This document shows, one piece after another, positions 26,849-35,160 of a DNA stretch of 64,000 bases (the stretch's first letter is position 1; every line of letters begins with the position of its first letter). The notes under the pieces are model-generated. The model did not search any database and was not told the DNA's origin. It saw only the letters and a program-made list of their open reading frames with translations. Origin of the DNA: an uncultured Lachnoclostridium sp. (GTDB lineage Bacteria; Bacillota; Clostridia; Lachnospirales; Lachnospiraceae); assembly GCA_944381625.1 (NCBI GenBank), contig CALWLW010000016.1, positions 1 through 64,000 of the forward strand. Reading direction: 5' to 3'. The position numbers were made by a program, and so were the translations under genes.

Positions 26849-27493
26849 ATGGATATTAAAAAATTATTCGAAGATAACTTTGATTTTGCATTTAAGGCAG
26901 CAACTTACAATAATATGAGAGTTGCAATACAAACTTTTGAACAGTTTAAGAAAAAGAATGAAGATTTTTTCTCTTTTGATAAAAGGGAAACTTTATTCGG
27001 ACATTTAAGGACATATGCTATAGAAAAGCAGTTCAATGATTCTGCGTTTAATCCTAAAGCTAATTATTCAGTATCCATGAAACAGGTTAATAATTATAAA
27101 CATAAGGCATTATGTATTGAAACGAATGATTTTATTGTAAATATAGGACGCACTAATAATGAACATAAGTTGTTGCCAGTTTCTTCATATAAAGAAGAAT
27201 TTGCGAAGGCGAATGCTGGATTAAGTATGCAATTATCCTTTGATTTCATGAATAATGTCCCGAAGGTTGTTGAGAGTAAAAAATATGCCGAAATTACATA
27301 TGGATATCGTTATGGAGATATGACACATTTATACATTGTCCTTCCTAGTAGCGATTATAAGGGAATTGAACATTCAACAAATCTTCTTGAGGATATTAAG
27401 ATATACGAAAATTATGTTCCTGAAGATTTAGTAGAGGAATCAATCGTATCTTTAAAGAAATCCCTGTCTAAAGAAATTGAAAAAATAATATAG
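26849..27493 (+). CDS. Unknown protein, first gene of the island cassette
   Basis: 214 residues, soluble, Lys- and Asn-rich, no signal peptide or membrane helix. I do not recognise the family. Aromatic-rich segments (DFAFKAATYNNMRVAIQTF, ITYGYRYGDMTHLYIVLP) suggest an alpha/beta fold. It starts the operon, 18 bases before the XRE-ImmA/IrrE gene; such metalloprotease regulators often travel with a partner encoded next to them, so this could be that partner or the protease substrate. That is inference from position. Confidence 0.7.
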   Translation: MDIKKLFEDNFDFAFKAATYNNMRVAIQTFEQFKKKNEDFFSFDKRETLFGHLRTYAIEKQFNDSAFNPKANYSVSMKQVNNYKHKALCIETNDFIVNIGRTNNEHKLLPVSSYKEEFAKANAGLSMQLSFDFMNNVPKVVESKKYAEITYGYRYGDMTHLYIVLPSSDYKGIEHSTNLLEDIKIYENYVPEDLVEESIVSLKKSLSKEIEKII

Positions 27494-27511
27494 AATTTTG
27501 GTGATTAAGTG

Positions 27512-28660
27512 ATGGATAATGAAAGAAAAGTAATACCATATAGAATTAAGCAGGCAAGAGTGTCAAGAGGATTATCAATGGTGGAATTATCCGAATTGGT
27601 TTCGGTTAGTAAACAGGCAATATCTCAGTATGAGATGGGGAAAAACGCACCTAGTAAAGCGATTCTTAATGCAATTGCAACTGTATTGAAATATCCAGTT
27701 AGTTTTTTTTATAAACCAGTTCCTGCAAATGAAAATGCTAGTAGTGCAGTCTTTTTTAGAAGTAGAAAAACTGCAAAGGTTAAGGCTTTAAATGCTGCTA
27801 GAGAAAAGATAGAGATATTTAGAGAGATTAATGATTACTTAGAGCAATATGTTGATTTTCCTATGTTGGATCTTCCTAAAATAACCTATGAGGATGATGG
27901 CATTAATCCAATAGATAATGAACAAATAGAAAAGTATGTGATGACATTACGTGAGCATTGGGGATTAGGGAAAGGCCCTATTGATAATTTAATAAATATA
28001 GTACAAAAAAATGGAATAATGGTCTCAAAAATGCAGTTACGCTTAAATAAATTGGACGCATTTTCTGTTTGGTTTGATAATAAACCATTTATTTTTCTTA
28101 GTAGTGATAAGGATACAAATGTTAGAATCAGATTTGATATTGCGCATGAGATAGGTCATCTTCTAATGCATGCTGATTATTATTCAGAAGAGGATTTAAA
28201 AAATGCTGCAATTCATGAAAAGTTGGAGAATGAAGCTGATAGATTTGCTGGAGCGTTTCTTTTGCCAAAGGAATCTTTCTCAAAAGATGTTTTCTCCACG
28301 TCTATCGATCATTTTATTCAAATGAAGGCCAAATGGAAGGCTTCAATAGGATGTATGATTTATAGATGTGACACACTTGGAATATTATCAGCTAATCAAA
28401 TCAAGTACTTAAAAGATCAAATGACAACTCGAGTATATTGGAGAAGAGAACCATTAGATAAAGAAATGCCTGTAGAGAAACCATTTGCACATAAACAGGC
28501 AATAGTATTATTGTTGGATAATAAAATTATTACTCCGGGACAATTGGTAGAGGAAACTGGCTGTTCAGCGGAAGAATTAGAACAATATTGTTTTTTGGAT
28601 AAAGGAACGTTAGCAATAAAGAACGATTCAAAAATAATTGCATTAAAGGCGAGGGGATAG
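27512..28660 (+). CDS. XRE regulator fused to ImmA/IrrE metalloprotease
   Basis: 382 residues. The N-terminal HTH (about 8-65) has LSMVELSELVSVSKQAISQY and EMGKNAPSKAILNAIA; the COG2856 protease domain has the zinc motif HEIGH at about 212-216 in RFDIAHEIGHLLMHAD and a downstream ENEADRFAGAFLLP that supplies the third ligand. In relatives the protease cleaves a repressor or toxin partner in response to DNA damage or phage. Start ATG 27512 is preceded in frame by GTG 27509; the ribosome site is weak. It ends six bases before the DUF488 gene, so it is likely the sensor or regulator of the cassette. Confidence 0.92.
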   Translation: MDNERKVIPYRIKQARVSRGLSMVELSELVSVSKQAISQYEMGKNAPSKAILNAIATVLKYPVSFFYKPVPANENASSAVFFRSRKTAKVKALNAAREKIEIFREINDYLEQYVDFPMLDLPKITYEDDGINPIDNEQIEKYVMTLREHWGLGKGPIDNLINIVQKNGIMVSKMQLRLNKLDAFSVWFDNKPFIFLSSDKDTNVRIRFDIAHEIGHLLMHADYYSEEDLKNAAIHEKLENEADRFAGAFLLPKESFSKDVFSTSIDHFIQMKAKWKASIGCMIYRCDTLGILSANQIKYLKDQMTTRVYWRREPLDKEMPVEKPFAHKQAIVLLLDNKIITPGQLVEETGCSAEELEQYCFLDKGTLAIKNDSKIIALKARG

Positions 28661-28666
28661 GATATT

Positions 28667-29113
28667 ATGGATAATATATTTACAATTGGCTTTACAAAAA
28701 AGACTGCACAAGTTTTTTTTGAATCACTAAGAAAGAATAAAGTAAATGCAATATTAGATATTAGACTGAATAATACATCGCAGTTAGCGGGGTTCTCGAA
28801 GTTTCCTGACATAAAGTATTTTTTGAAAGAGTTGTGTTCAATTGATTATATTAGTGATGTTAAGTTTGCTCCAACGGATCAAATTCTTAAAGATTATAAA
28901 GCGAAAAGGATATCGTGGGATGAATATGTTATTCAGTTTAATGAATTGATGAAGTTGAGAAAAATTACCGAATATATAAAATCAGAATATGATAAGTGTG
29001 GGTATGATAATATTTGTTTGCTATGTAGCGAAGAAAAACCGATTAATTGTCATAGATCTTTAGTTGCAAAGTATTTTAGTGAGGTATTGGGAGGTAATAT
29101 AATCAATTTATAA
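28667..29113 (+). CDS. DUF488-family protein, first copy
   Basis: 148 residues, shorter than usual. It has the DUF488 strand with arginine (NAILDIRLNNTSQLAGFS) and the C-terminal motif LLCSEEKPINCHRSLVAKYF, i.e. C-x-E-x5-C-H-R, a likely active site. The biochemical function of DUF488 is not established; the invariant Cys, His and Arg suggest an enzyme acting on nucleotides or nucleic acid. It sits between the metalloprotease and the dual-OB gene, with gaps of 6 and 20 bases. It is distinct from the second copy, so the two are not a recent duplication. Confidence 0.88.
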   Translation: MDNIFTIGFTKKTAQVFFESLRKNKVNAILDIRLNNTSQLAGFSKFPDIKYFLKELCSIDYISDVKFAPTDQILKDYKAKRISWDEYVIQFNELMKLRKITEYIKSEYDKCGYDNICLLCSEEKPINCHRSLVAKYFSEVLGGNIINL

Positions 29114-29133
29114 TACGAGGAGCGATTATTATC

Positions 29134-29775
29134 ATGGAAAAGAAGATTATTATTTTGACAAAATCAAAGAAACATTCAGGATATTGTGTTGCTGGAATTG
29201 ATTATGAAACTGGAGAATGGATAAGGTTAGTATCAAGTGATTTGGAAACAGAGGGGGCTGTTCCGTGGAAGGATTTACAATATTCTAATGGAGAAACTCT
29301 AGAAGTATATGACATAATAATATGTAGATTATTAAGGAAATATGGAACAGTAGTTCAACCTGAAAATTGTTTATATGACGAAACTGTGAAATGGAAAAAA
29401 GTGGGAAAGAGTAATCTTGATGAGGTGATAAAGATACATGGATATGATTCGGTAGACTATGTTTTCGAAAATGAAGACACGAAATTACCAGCTGATTGGA
29501 TATTTAGTGGGAATCCATCCTTATGTTTACTTAAAGTCAAAGATGCCTCTATTTGGGTAAAGACATTTGAGGATAAGAAGATTTCTTTGAATTTTACATA
29601 TGATGATATTCGGTATAAATATATGCCTATCTCTCAAATAGACTTATTAAATTATTATAGAATTAAGACTGATGATTCATATCCGTTAGGAACGATAACT
29701 GTTGTGTTTAGTCTTACTGACAAATATTATTGGAATGGGAAATATTATAAAGTTGTAGCACAGATATTGTACTAG
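29134..29775 (+). CDS. Dual-OB-domain-like protein between two DUF488 genes
   Basis: 213 residues, beta-rich. The start KIIILTKSKKHSGYCVAGID followed by TGEWIRLVS resembles the dual OB-fold proteins that accompany DUF488 genes in accessory loci; a second beta domain covers about 120-213. OB folds usually bind nucleic acid, so it may recognise the target for the DUF488 enzymes. The match is by memory of the family pattern and needs a profile search. Confidence 0.65.
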   Translation: MEKKIIILTKSKKHSGYCVAGIDYETGEWIRLVSSDLETEGAVPWKDLQYSNGETLEVYDIIICRLLRKYGTVVQPENCLYDETVKWKKVGKSNLDEVIKIHGYDSVDYVFENEDTKLPADWIFSGNPSLCLLKVKDASIWVKTFEDKKISLNFTYDDIRYKYMPISQIDLLNYYRIKTDDSYPLGTITVVFSLTDKYYWNGKYYKVVAQILY

Positions 29776-29793
29776 CATGTCGAGGAGGATTAT

Positions 29794-30420
29794 ATGGAGA
29801 AGATATTATTGTCAATAGGACATTCTCAACATCAAGTCGACTATTTTATCAATTTGTTGAAGAGTCATGATGTAAATTATATATTAGATGTTCGAAGCAC
29901 TCCATACTCGCAATTTGCAGCAAGCTATAATAGAGAAAGCATAAGACCTGCGTTGCAAAGTAATGGTATAGAATATGCGTTTATGGGAAATTATTTTGGA
30001 GCAAGACCTACAGATTCTTCTTTATATTCGGTAAATGGATATTTGGATTTTGAAAAAGTTGCAAATAGTTCAAGATTTAAAAAAGGATTTGATAATGTTG
30101 TAAAAGGTGTTAAACAAGGATATAGAATCGCTTTTATGTGTACAGAAAAAGATCCGATTGAATGTCATAGGGCAATTCTTGTCACGAATGCATTTTATAA
30201 GGCAGGATATTCAATTGAACATATTATGCCAGATAATACAATTCAGACGCAACAAGATATAAATGAAAGATTGTTAGATATGTATTACCCAAATAGAAAT
30301 CAGCTTAGTTTATTTGTATCAGAAAATTTATCTGCAGAACAATATTTATTGGAAGCGTATAAAAAGCAGAATGAAAAAATAGGATATCATCCTGAAGATG
30401 TTCAAATAGGAGTTGGTTAA
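29794..30420 (+). CDS. DUF488-family protein, second copy
   Basis: 208 residues with all DUF488 features: LLSIGHSQHQVDYFINLLKS, YILDVRSTPYSQFAASYNRE, a FGARP loop, and MCTEKDPIECHRAILV (C-x-E-x5-C-H-R). A C-terminal extension of about 50 residues (LSLFVSENLSAEQYLLEAYK) is absent from the first copy. Last gene of the cassette, 18 bases after the dual-OB gene; AGGAGG precedes it. Confidence 0.92.
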   Translation: MEKILLSIGHSQHQVDYFINLLKSHDVNYILDVRSTPYSQFAASYNRESIRPALQSNGIEYAFMGNYFGARPTDSSLYSVNGYLDFEKVANSSRFKKGFDNVVKGVKQGYRIAFMCTEKDPIECHRAILVTNAFYKAGYSIEHIMPDNTIQTQQDINERLLDMYYPNRNQLSLFVSENLSAEQYLLEAYKKQNEKIGYHPEDVQIGVG

Positions 30421-30990
30421 ATACGGATATTTATGCTTGTGAATTGATTGCAAAAAGTTTCAAAACGATAAAGAATATTTAGAATTATTATGCAAAATAT
30501 AGCGATGGAAAATTAGATTATATACAATATATAGTTGTTGAAATCGAGCTTGAATGATTTTGTGTAAGAAGCATATAATTTTATTATAATGGATAGTTCT
30601 ATTGACTTCTACTTTGTGCTTGTTAGTATATTAGTACAAAGAAAGATTACCATTGACCGATATGTGGTATATAAATGATCAGGTTGAAAGTTTACTGCTG
30701 GCATTTGGCTCTATTTTGGCTCTAATAATTTAGTACGAGAAAATACTAAATAAAATTCAGAGAATATGAACACAAAAAGTCACAAATATGTATTGAAAGG
30801 TATCTAGATTATTCCATCCGCACCCGAGTTTGAATAGTACGAGGGTATAAGAATTATTTTATGTAGCAGGTAGTCTATGGGATTGCCTGCTGTATACATA
30901 TTATTCTATAAAGAAGAAATAGTATTGCCAATAAGTAAGATTGCATAACATAATAAAATTTGTTGGTTACATAGTGGGAAAAACTTAGAG
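30421..30990. other. AT-rich noncoding stretch with segment junction
   Basis: No gene is supported in these 570 bases. They hold the right end of segment 1, the attachment core at 30826-30839 and the left end of segment 2. A hairpin GCAGG...CCTGC (about 30868-30891) 30 bases past the core stands where the guaA terminator stands at the other sites, but its sequence is different. Confidence 0.5.
30826..30839 (+). other. Second attachment core (junction of segments 1 and 2)
   Basis: Exact copy of GAGTTTGAATAGTA. The sequence after it (CGAGGGTATAAG) differs from the other three sites, and the bases before it (CCGCACCC) resemble the ACACGCC before sites 3 and 4. Confidence 0.75.
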
Positions 30991-32316
30991 ATGAATTGTG
31001 AATGTGCTATATGTAAAAATAATAAACCATTTGAACTTCCAGAAGAAATTATAGAAGCAGCAATAGAGGGGAATCTCGTGCTTTTTTGTGGTGCAGGTAT
31101 CAGTACTGAGGGGAAAACAGTACTGCCATATTCTTTCTACGAATCTATAAAGAATGAATTAGAAATTGTAGATGATACAATTTCTTTTAGCTGTTTAATG
31201 CAACAATATTGTGATAGACCGAATGGTAGAAAAAAACTTTTAAGAAAAATTAGAGATAGATTTCAATATATTCATTCTTTTCCTGAGTTAGAAAGGCAAG
31301 CTACAGCATTCCATCGAGAATTGGCTGCAATATATCCTATTCGAACTGTCATTACAACTAATTGGGATACATATTTTGAAGAATATTGTGGAGCGATTCC
31401 TATTACTATTCCAGAAGATTTTGCTTTTTGGGATGAAAATTCTAGATATGTTTTAAAAATACATGGATCAATTCAAAATTTAAGTTCTATTGTAGCTACT
31501 GTAAAAGACTACAACAAATGTTTGAAGGAACTTCAGAGTGGTATTATTGGTGCAACATTAAAAATGATTCTGGCTACAAAAACAGTTGTGTTTATAGGAT
31601 ATTCTTTTGGAGATGAAGATTTTGTTCAAATTATAAATTATTTACGTAATGAAATGGGTGGAATATATCCCCATATTTATATTGTGACATTAGATGGAAC
31701 ATTAAAAGAACGATTGAATTACGAAAATTCTACTTCAATTGTGACATCAGGAACTTTTTTTCTTCATCAGTTGAAACTGGCACTTATAGATAAGAAAATA
31801 ATTAAAGATAGCGATATTTATTGGCTGATAAATACTGTTTTGGGCGAAATTGAAAAGCTCCATGAAAAGGTTTCTGACATAGATTTAACTAAATATCCGG
31901 GAGCAATTTATACTCTTTCGTATCAAGATGGCATTATACATTCTTTTGAACGGTTCTTACAGAATTATAAAACTGGCGAATATAATCAACCTGGTCGAAT
32001 GGGGAAAATTGCAGGAAAATATGAAGAATGGATAGAAAAAGCTCATAGGGAGGGTGATTTTTGGGATGAAGCATATTATGAAGGCTATGTTAATGGATTA
32101 GTGTTAATTGAGGCAATTGAAGATGATAACAATATTATAAATGAGTTTCCATATCTGTATTTACCTAATACTAAAGTGGCACTGACAACGTATAGTGTTT
32201 TTATGGATGAGTTAATTCGTGTATCTAAAAAGAATGACAAGTTTTTTAAGCATGCAAAGAAAATTATTGATAAAAATATAGGAGAAGGTATGGTAGTTCA
32301 TCATCCACCTTATTGA
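30991..32316 (+). CDS. SIR2-domain protein, probable antiphage NADase
   Basis: 441 residues. The SIR2-like NAD-binding fold shows LVLFCGAGIS (GAGIS at 34-38), TTNWDTYFE (122-130) and LKIHGS with His158, plus VVFIGYSFGDEDF at about 205-217. A cysteine-rich start (MNCECAICKNNK) precedes it, and the C-terminal half (about 260-441) is helical with no recognised domain; it would be the sensor. SIR2 effectors of Thoeris, DSR and related systems deplete NAD on phage infection. No TIR or argonaute partner is next to it, so it may work alone. It is the only gene of segment 2. Confidence 0.85.
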   Translation: MNCECAICKNNKPFELPEEIIEAAIEGNLVLFCGAGISTEGKTVLPYSFYESIKNELEIVDDTISFSCLMQQYCDRPNGRKKLLRKIRDRFQYIHSFPELERQATAFHRELAAIYPIRTVITTNWDTYFEEYCGAIPITIPEDFAFWDENSRYVLKIHGSIQNLSSIVATVKDYNKCLKELQSGIIGATLKMILATKTVVFIGYSFGDEDFVQIINYLRNEMGGIYPHIYIVTLDGTLKERLNYENSTSIVTSGTFFLHQLKLALIDKKIIKDSDIYWLINTVLGEIEKLHEKVSDIDLTKYPGAIYTLSYQDGIIHSFERFLQNYKTGEYNQPGRMGKIAGKYEEWIEKAHREGDFWDEAYYEGYVNGLVLIEAIEDDNNIINEFPYLYLPNTKVALTTYSVFMDELIRVSKKNDKFFKHAKKIIDKNIGEGMVVHHPPY

Positions 32317-32400
32317 GAAACAAGTAATTATGGAGGCAGAGTTGAGAATATAATATTTGGCAACATTTTGGCAACAGAAAATCAGTAAACCAAAATAACT

Positions 32401-32552
32401 GATGTAATTGAAGTAAATATTGGCGTGAATTCATACAAAACCTAAACAAATACAGTTAAGAGTAACAAAGGACACGCCGAGTTTGAATAGTAAACAGAGA
32501 GCCGGGAGACCGCTTAAGCAGCGGACTTTCCGGCTCTTAGTATGGGGCGTGG
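32401..32552 (+). other. Third attachment site with shared right-end flank
   Basis: The core GAGTTTGAATAGTA is at 32479-32492, followed by a near copy of the guaA terminator region. About 75 bases before the core are also shared with site 4 (start GATGTAATTGAAGTAAA; end CAAAGGACACGCC), so segments 2 and 3 have the same type of right end. TTTGGCAAC repeats at about 32357 and 32369 may be integrase arm sites. Confidence 0.8.
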
Positions 32553-32574
32553 CGATTGCTGCGCCTTGTATTTT

Positions 32575-32766
32575 ATGGTGGAAGACAGAGAATATGAGTG
32601 GTATAATCAAAACGTGAAAGGCATGGACAAATCGAAGTTTGCAGCGCAAAAAGCATTAGAAGAAACACGGTTGTTGTTTGACAGTTTAATGCAAAATATT
32701 TTGGATGGGAAGGAGCATATTTATGGCAATCATGACGGTATACCATGGTGGATATATGCCGGTTGA
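32575..32766 (+). CDS. Small unknown protein ahead of DUF3990
   Basis: 63 residues (MVEDREYEWYNQNVKGMDKS...), acidic and helical, overlapping the DUF3990 start by 44 bases. No clear ribosome site and no family recognised. It could be an antitoxin-like component or a chance frame. Confidence 0.35.
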   Translation: MVEDREYEWYNQNVKGMDKSKFAAQKALEETRLLFDSLMQNILDGKEHIYGNHDGIPWWIYAG

Positions 32767-33184
32767 ACAGCCTCAAATTCGTATAGGAAGAAATACCAAA
32801 GATTTTGGTACGGGATTCTATTGTACCATTATTAAAGAACAGGCGCAGAGATGGGCAAAACGTTATGATACCAGAATTGTTTCAATTTATGATGTAAGAT
32901 TGAATTCAGATTTAAAGATAAAAGAATTTAAAGATATGACTGACGAATGGCTGGATTTTATTATTGCCTGCAGAAGTGGAAAAACTCATGACTATGACAT
33001 TGTAATTGGTGCTATGGCAAATGATCAAATTTACAATTATATTTCTGACTATATAGATGGGGCGATTACCAGAGAACAGTTCTGGGTGCTGGCAAAATTC
33101 AAATATCCGACACATCAAATTAATTTTTGTACCCGAGAATCGCTGAAATGTCTTTCATACAGAGGGTTTGAGGAGGTAAGGTGA
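32723..33184 (+). CDS. DUF3990-family protein, probable ADP-ribosyltransferase-like toxin
   Basis: 153 residues. The start MTVYHGGYMPVEQPQIRIGR with NTKDFGTGFYCT is the DUF3990 signature; the H-G and later F-Y-T elements place it in the ADP-ribosyltransferase-like superfamily. Such genes are usually paired with a DUF3791 gene, here the next one, which overlaps its stop by one base. This pairing suggests a toxin-antitoxin module, though chemistry and target are not known. AAGGAG lies nine bases before ATG 32723. Confidence 0.82.
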   Translation: MAIMTVYHGGYMPVEQPQIRIGRNTKDFGTGFYCTIIKEQAQRWAKRYDTRIVSIYDVRLNSDLKIKEFKDMTDEWLDFIIACRSGKTHDYDIVIGAMANDQIYNYISDYIDGAITREQFWVLAKFKYPTHQINFCTRESLKCLSYRGFEEVR

Positions 33185-33648
33185 TGAAGGAAGGTTATGG
33201 AAGGGAAAGTTCAAAGGATAACGACCTGTTCTTTACCTGCAGTTTGATTGATTATATTGCAAGGAAAACCCGGAATAGAAGAGTTGATGTTGTAGACAAA
33301 TTAGGGAAAGAACGTCTTGAGAAGATTTACGATTTGGCAGATGTATATCATAGCGATAACATTGACCGTGTCAGTGACGACTTTATCAGAGAAGCAGGAA
33401 TAGAAAAAGGTATTTTTGATAATGTGGCAGAATGTAGCTATGCGATCCCTTCACATTGGGATATAGGGAAAGTTTACAAAAGGTTGATAAAGGGAGTTGC
33501 TGAAGTCGAGAAGTGTGGAAATATTGATGCATTGTGGAGTGTCTATCATTCATTCATCAGTGGGAAAATAGATGATTATAACAGCAGTATGTATTACGAA
33601 AATCCCTATTATTTACTGGAATGTTATTTGGAAAATAAGGTGATCTGA
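33184..33648 (+). CDS. DUF3791-family protein, partner of DUF3990
   Basis: 154 residues. The N-terminal part FFTCSLIDYIARKTRNRRVD with LADVYHSDNIDRVSDDFIRE is a DUF3791-type helical domain; a second part (about 75-154) is unassigned and ends YYLLECYLENKVI. Probable antitoxin of the DUF3990 protein. Start ATG 33184 (GTG 33181 in frame) follows AGGAGG by seven bases. Confidence 0.75.
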   Translation: MKEGYGRESSKDNDLFFTCSLIDYIARKTRNRRVDVVDKLGKERLEKIYDLADVYHSDNIDRVSDDFIREAGIEKGIFDNVAECSYAIPSHWDIGKVYKRLIKGVAEVEKCGNIDALWSVYHSFISGKIDDYNSSMYYENPYYLLECYLENKVI

Positions 33649-33813
33649 TAAAATAGTATAGTTTACAAGATGATGATTATGGTTGAAGGGTGTTGGTACA
33701 GTTTGAAAAAAGTGCATCAACATGGAAGAAAAAATCGTAATCATATCATAAATGAGATGTCAGAGTATCTGCCGATTGCTCAGTTTATGAGTTCCATATA
33801 AGAGATGATTTTT

Positions 33814-33879
33814 ATGAGCTATGATACGCGCCCACTTGAAAAAGATTGGAAATTGTTTCGAAAGAAGCTCCTGGAATAA
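33814..33879 (+). pseudogene. Possible 5' gene fragment at the right end of segment 3
   Basis: A 21-codon frame, MSYDTRPLEKDWKLFRKKLL plus E, ends three bases before the shared att flank. The opening resembles the start of a longer Lachnospiraceae protein that I recall only vaguely, so it may be a gene cut by recombination. Weak evidence. Confidence 0.25.
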
Positions 33880-33881
33880 AT

Positions 33882-34044
33882 GATGTAATTGAAGTAAAAA
33901 ATGGTGTGGATTTGCATAAAACTTAAATGAATATAGTTAAGGTCAACAAAGGACACGCCGAGTTTGAATAGTAAACAGAGAGCAGGCAAGCCGCATAAAC
34001 AGCGGACTTCCGGCCCTTAGTGTATGGCATGATACTTTTTTGAT
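33882..34044 (+). other. Fourth attachment site (right boundary of the island array)
   Basis: Core at 33960-33973, then a copy of the guaA terminator region that, unlike site 3, also matches the guaA site as far as GATACTTTTTTGATA. The host gene at 34065 follows, so this is probably the original downstream flank of guaA. Confidence 0.8.
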
Positions 34045-34064
34045 AACCATATGAGGAATAAAAC

Positions 34065-34535
34065 ATGAAATTATTATTTAAGCAAAGACTTTTTTCGTGG
34101 TTTGACAGCTATGATATTTATAATGAAGCTGAGGAGACGATATTTACTGTGAAGGGAAAGCTTTCATGGGGGCATTGTCTGAAGATTTATGATGCGGTCG
34201 GGAGTGAGATTGGAACGGTAAAAGAGGTTGTCCTGACACTCCTGCCGAAATTTGAATTATATTTAGGAGATACTTATGTGGGATGCATCAGCAAGGAATT
34301 ATCTTTCCTGAAACCGAAATATAATATTGACTGCAATGGCTGGCATATGGTAGGAGATTTTATGAGATGGAATTACAGTATACTGGATATGTCCGGCCGG
34401 AATATCGCAGTTGTTTCTAAACAGGTCTTTCATCTGACGGATACATATGTGATCGATGTCTGTGATCCGCAGGATGCTCTTTGCGCGCTGATGCTTGTAT
34501 TGGCGATAGATGCGGAAAAATGTTCGAGAAATTAA
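34065..34535 (+). CDS. LURP-one-related (LOR) family protein
   Basis: 156 residues. Opening MKLLFKQRLFSWFDSYDIYN with FTVKGKLSWGHCLKIYDAVG and IGTVKEVVLTLLPKFELYLG is the LOR beta-barrel pattern, related to the scramblase/Tubby fold. Function in bacteria unknown; possibly membrane or phosphoinositide-like ligand binding. It is the first host-type gene after the island. Confidence 0.82.
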   Translation: MKLLFKQRLFSWFDSYDIYNEAEETIFTVKGKLSWGHCLKIYDAVGSEIGTVKEVVLTLLPKFELYLGDTYVGCISKELSFLKPKYNIDCNGWHMVGDFMRWNYSILDMSGRNIAVVSKQVFHLTDTYVIDVCDPQDALCALMLVLAIDAEKCSRN

Positions 34536-34698
34536 AGAGTAGATTGTCTTTTTTGGCGTTTCGGAAGTTTTATAAAATGTGGGTTAATTTTCCACCTTAT
34601 ATTAATTTGAAATTGAAAAAACTCCCTCGAAAAATCGTGTTGGTTTTGCAGATAATAACTATGAAACCGATTTGATTTCAGAAGGGAGTTGTTTCTTT

Positions 34699-35160
34699 AT
34701 GAAGATACAAAATGAGCATCTGGCGATCGCCACAGTTCCCGTCCAAAATTGGGGAGAACTATATGATCAGGATAATGCGTTGAAAATTGGTACGATCTTC
34801 AAAGATCTGGATCTGCCTTTTTTCGCAGCGGAGAAGATTCCGGAGTCACTGCCTTCCGGCAGGGATCTTCTGGGAAATTCTCAGGAACAAAAATGTGGTG
34901 CAAAGCTGACGGAGATCCAAAAGGTCAGTTTTGTGGCAGATGACCTGAGGCTGTATCTGGACACGCATCCGGATGATCCGGATGCTTTGAGCATGCTCAA
35001 GACTGTTCTGGGACAGCGCAAGCGGATGCTGTCGGAGTTCGCAGCTGAATTTTATCCGCTGACGATGGACTGCATGGCTGAGGGCTGTCAGAAGGATACC
35101 GCGTCAACATGTTACTGCTGGGCGGAAGGCCCGGCGCCGTGGGAAGGAGTGTGTTGTTAA
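34699..35160 (+). CDS. Spore coat protein: CotJA and CotJB domains fused
   Basis: 153 residues. The N-terminal part LAIATVPVQNWGELYDQDNA with LKIGTIFKDLDLPFF matches CotJA; the C-terminal part IQKVSFVADDLRLYLDTHPD with FAAEFYPLTMDCM matches CotJB. In Bacillus these are two genes. A Cys-rich end (CMAEGCQKDTASTCYCW, VCC) is extra. It overlaps cotJC by one base, so the operon order is kept. ATG 34699 follows AAGGGAG. A sporulation-specific promoter is expected, but I cannot assign one. Confidence 0.85.
   Translation: MKIQNEHLAIATVPVQNWGELYDQDNALKIGTIFKDLDLPFFAAEKIPESLPSGRDLLGNSQEQKCGAKLTEIQKVSFVADDLRLYLDTHPDDPDALSMLKTVLGQRKRMLSEFAAEFYPLTMDCMAEGCQKDTASTCYCWAEGPAPWEGVCC

Noticed and set aside
30991..32316. 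Thoeris system
   Set aside because: Thoeris needs a TIR-domain ThsB next to the SIR2 protein; none is found on either side.
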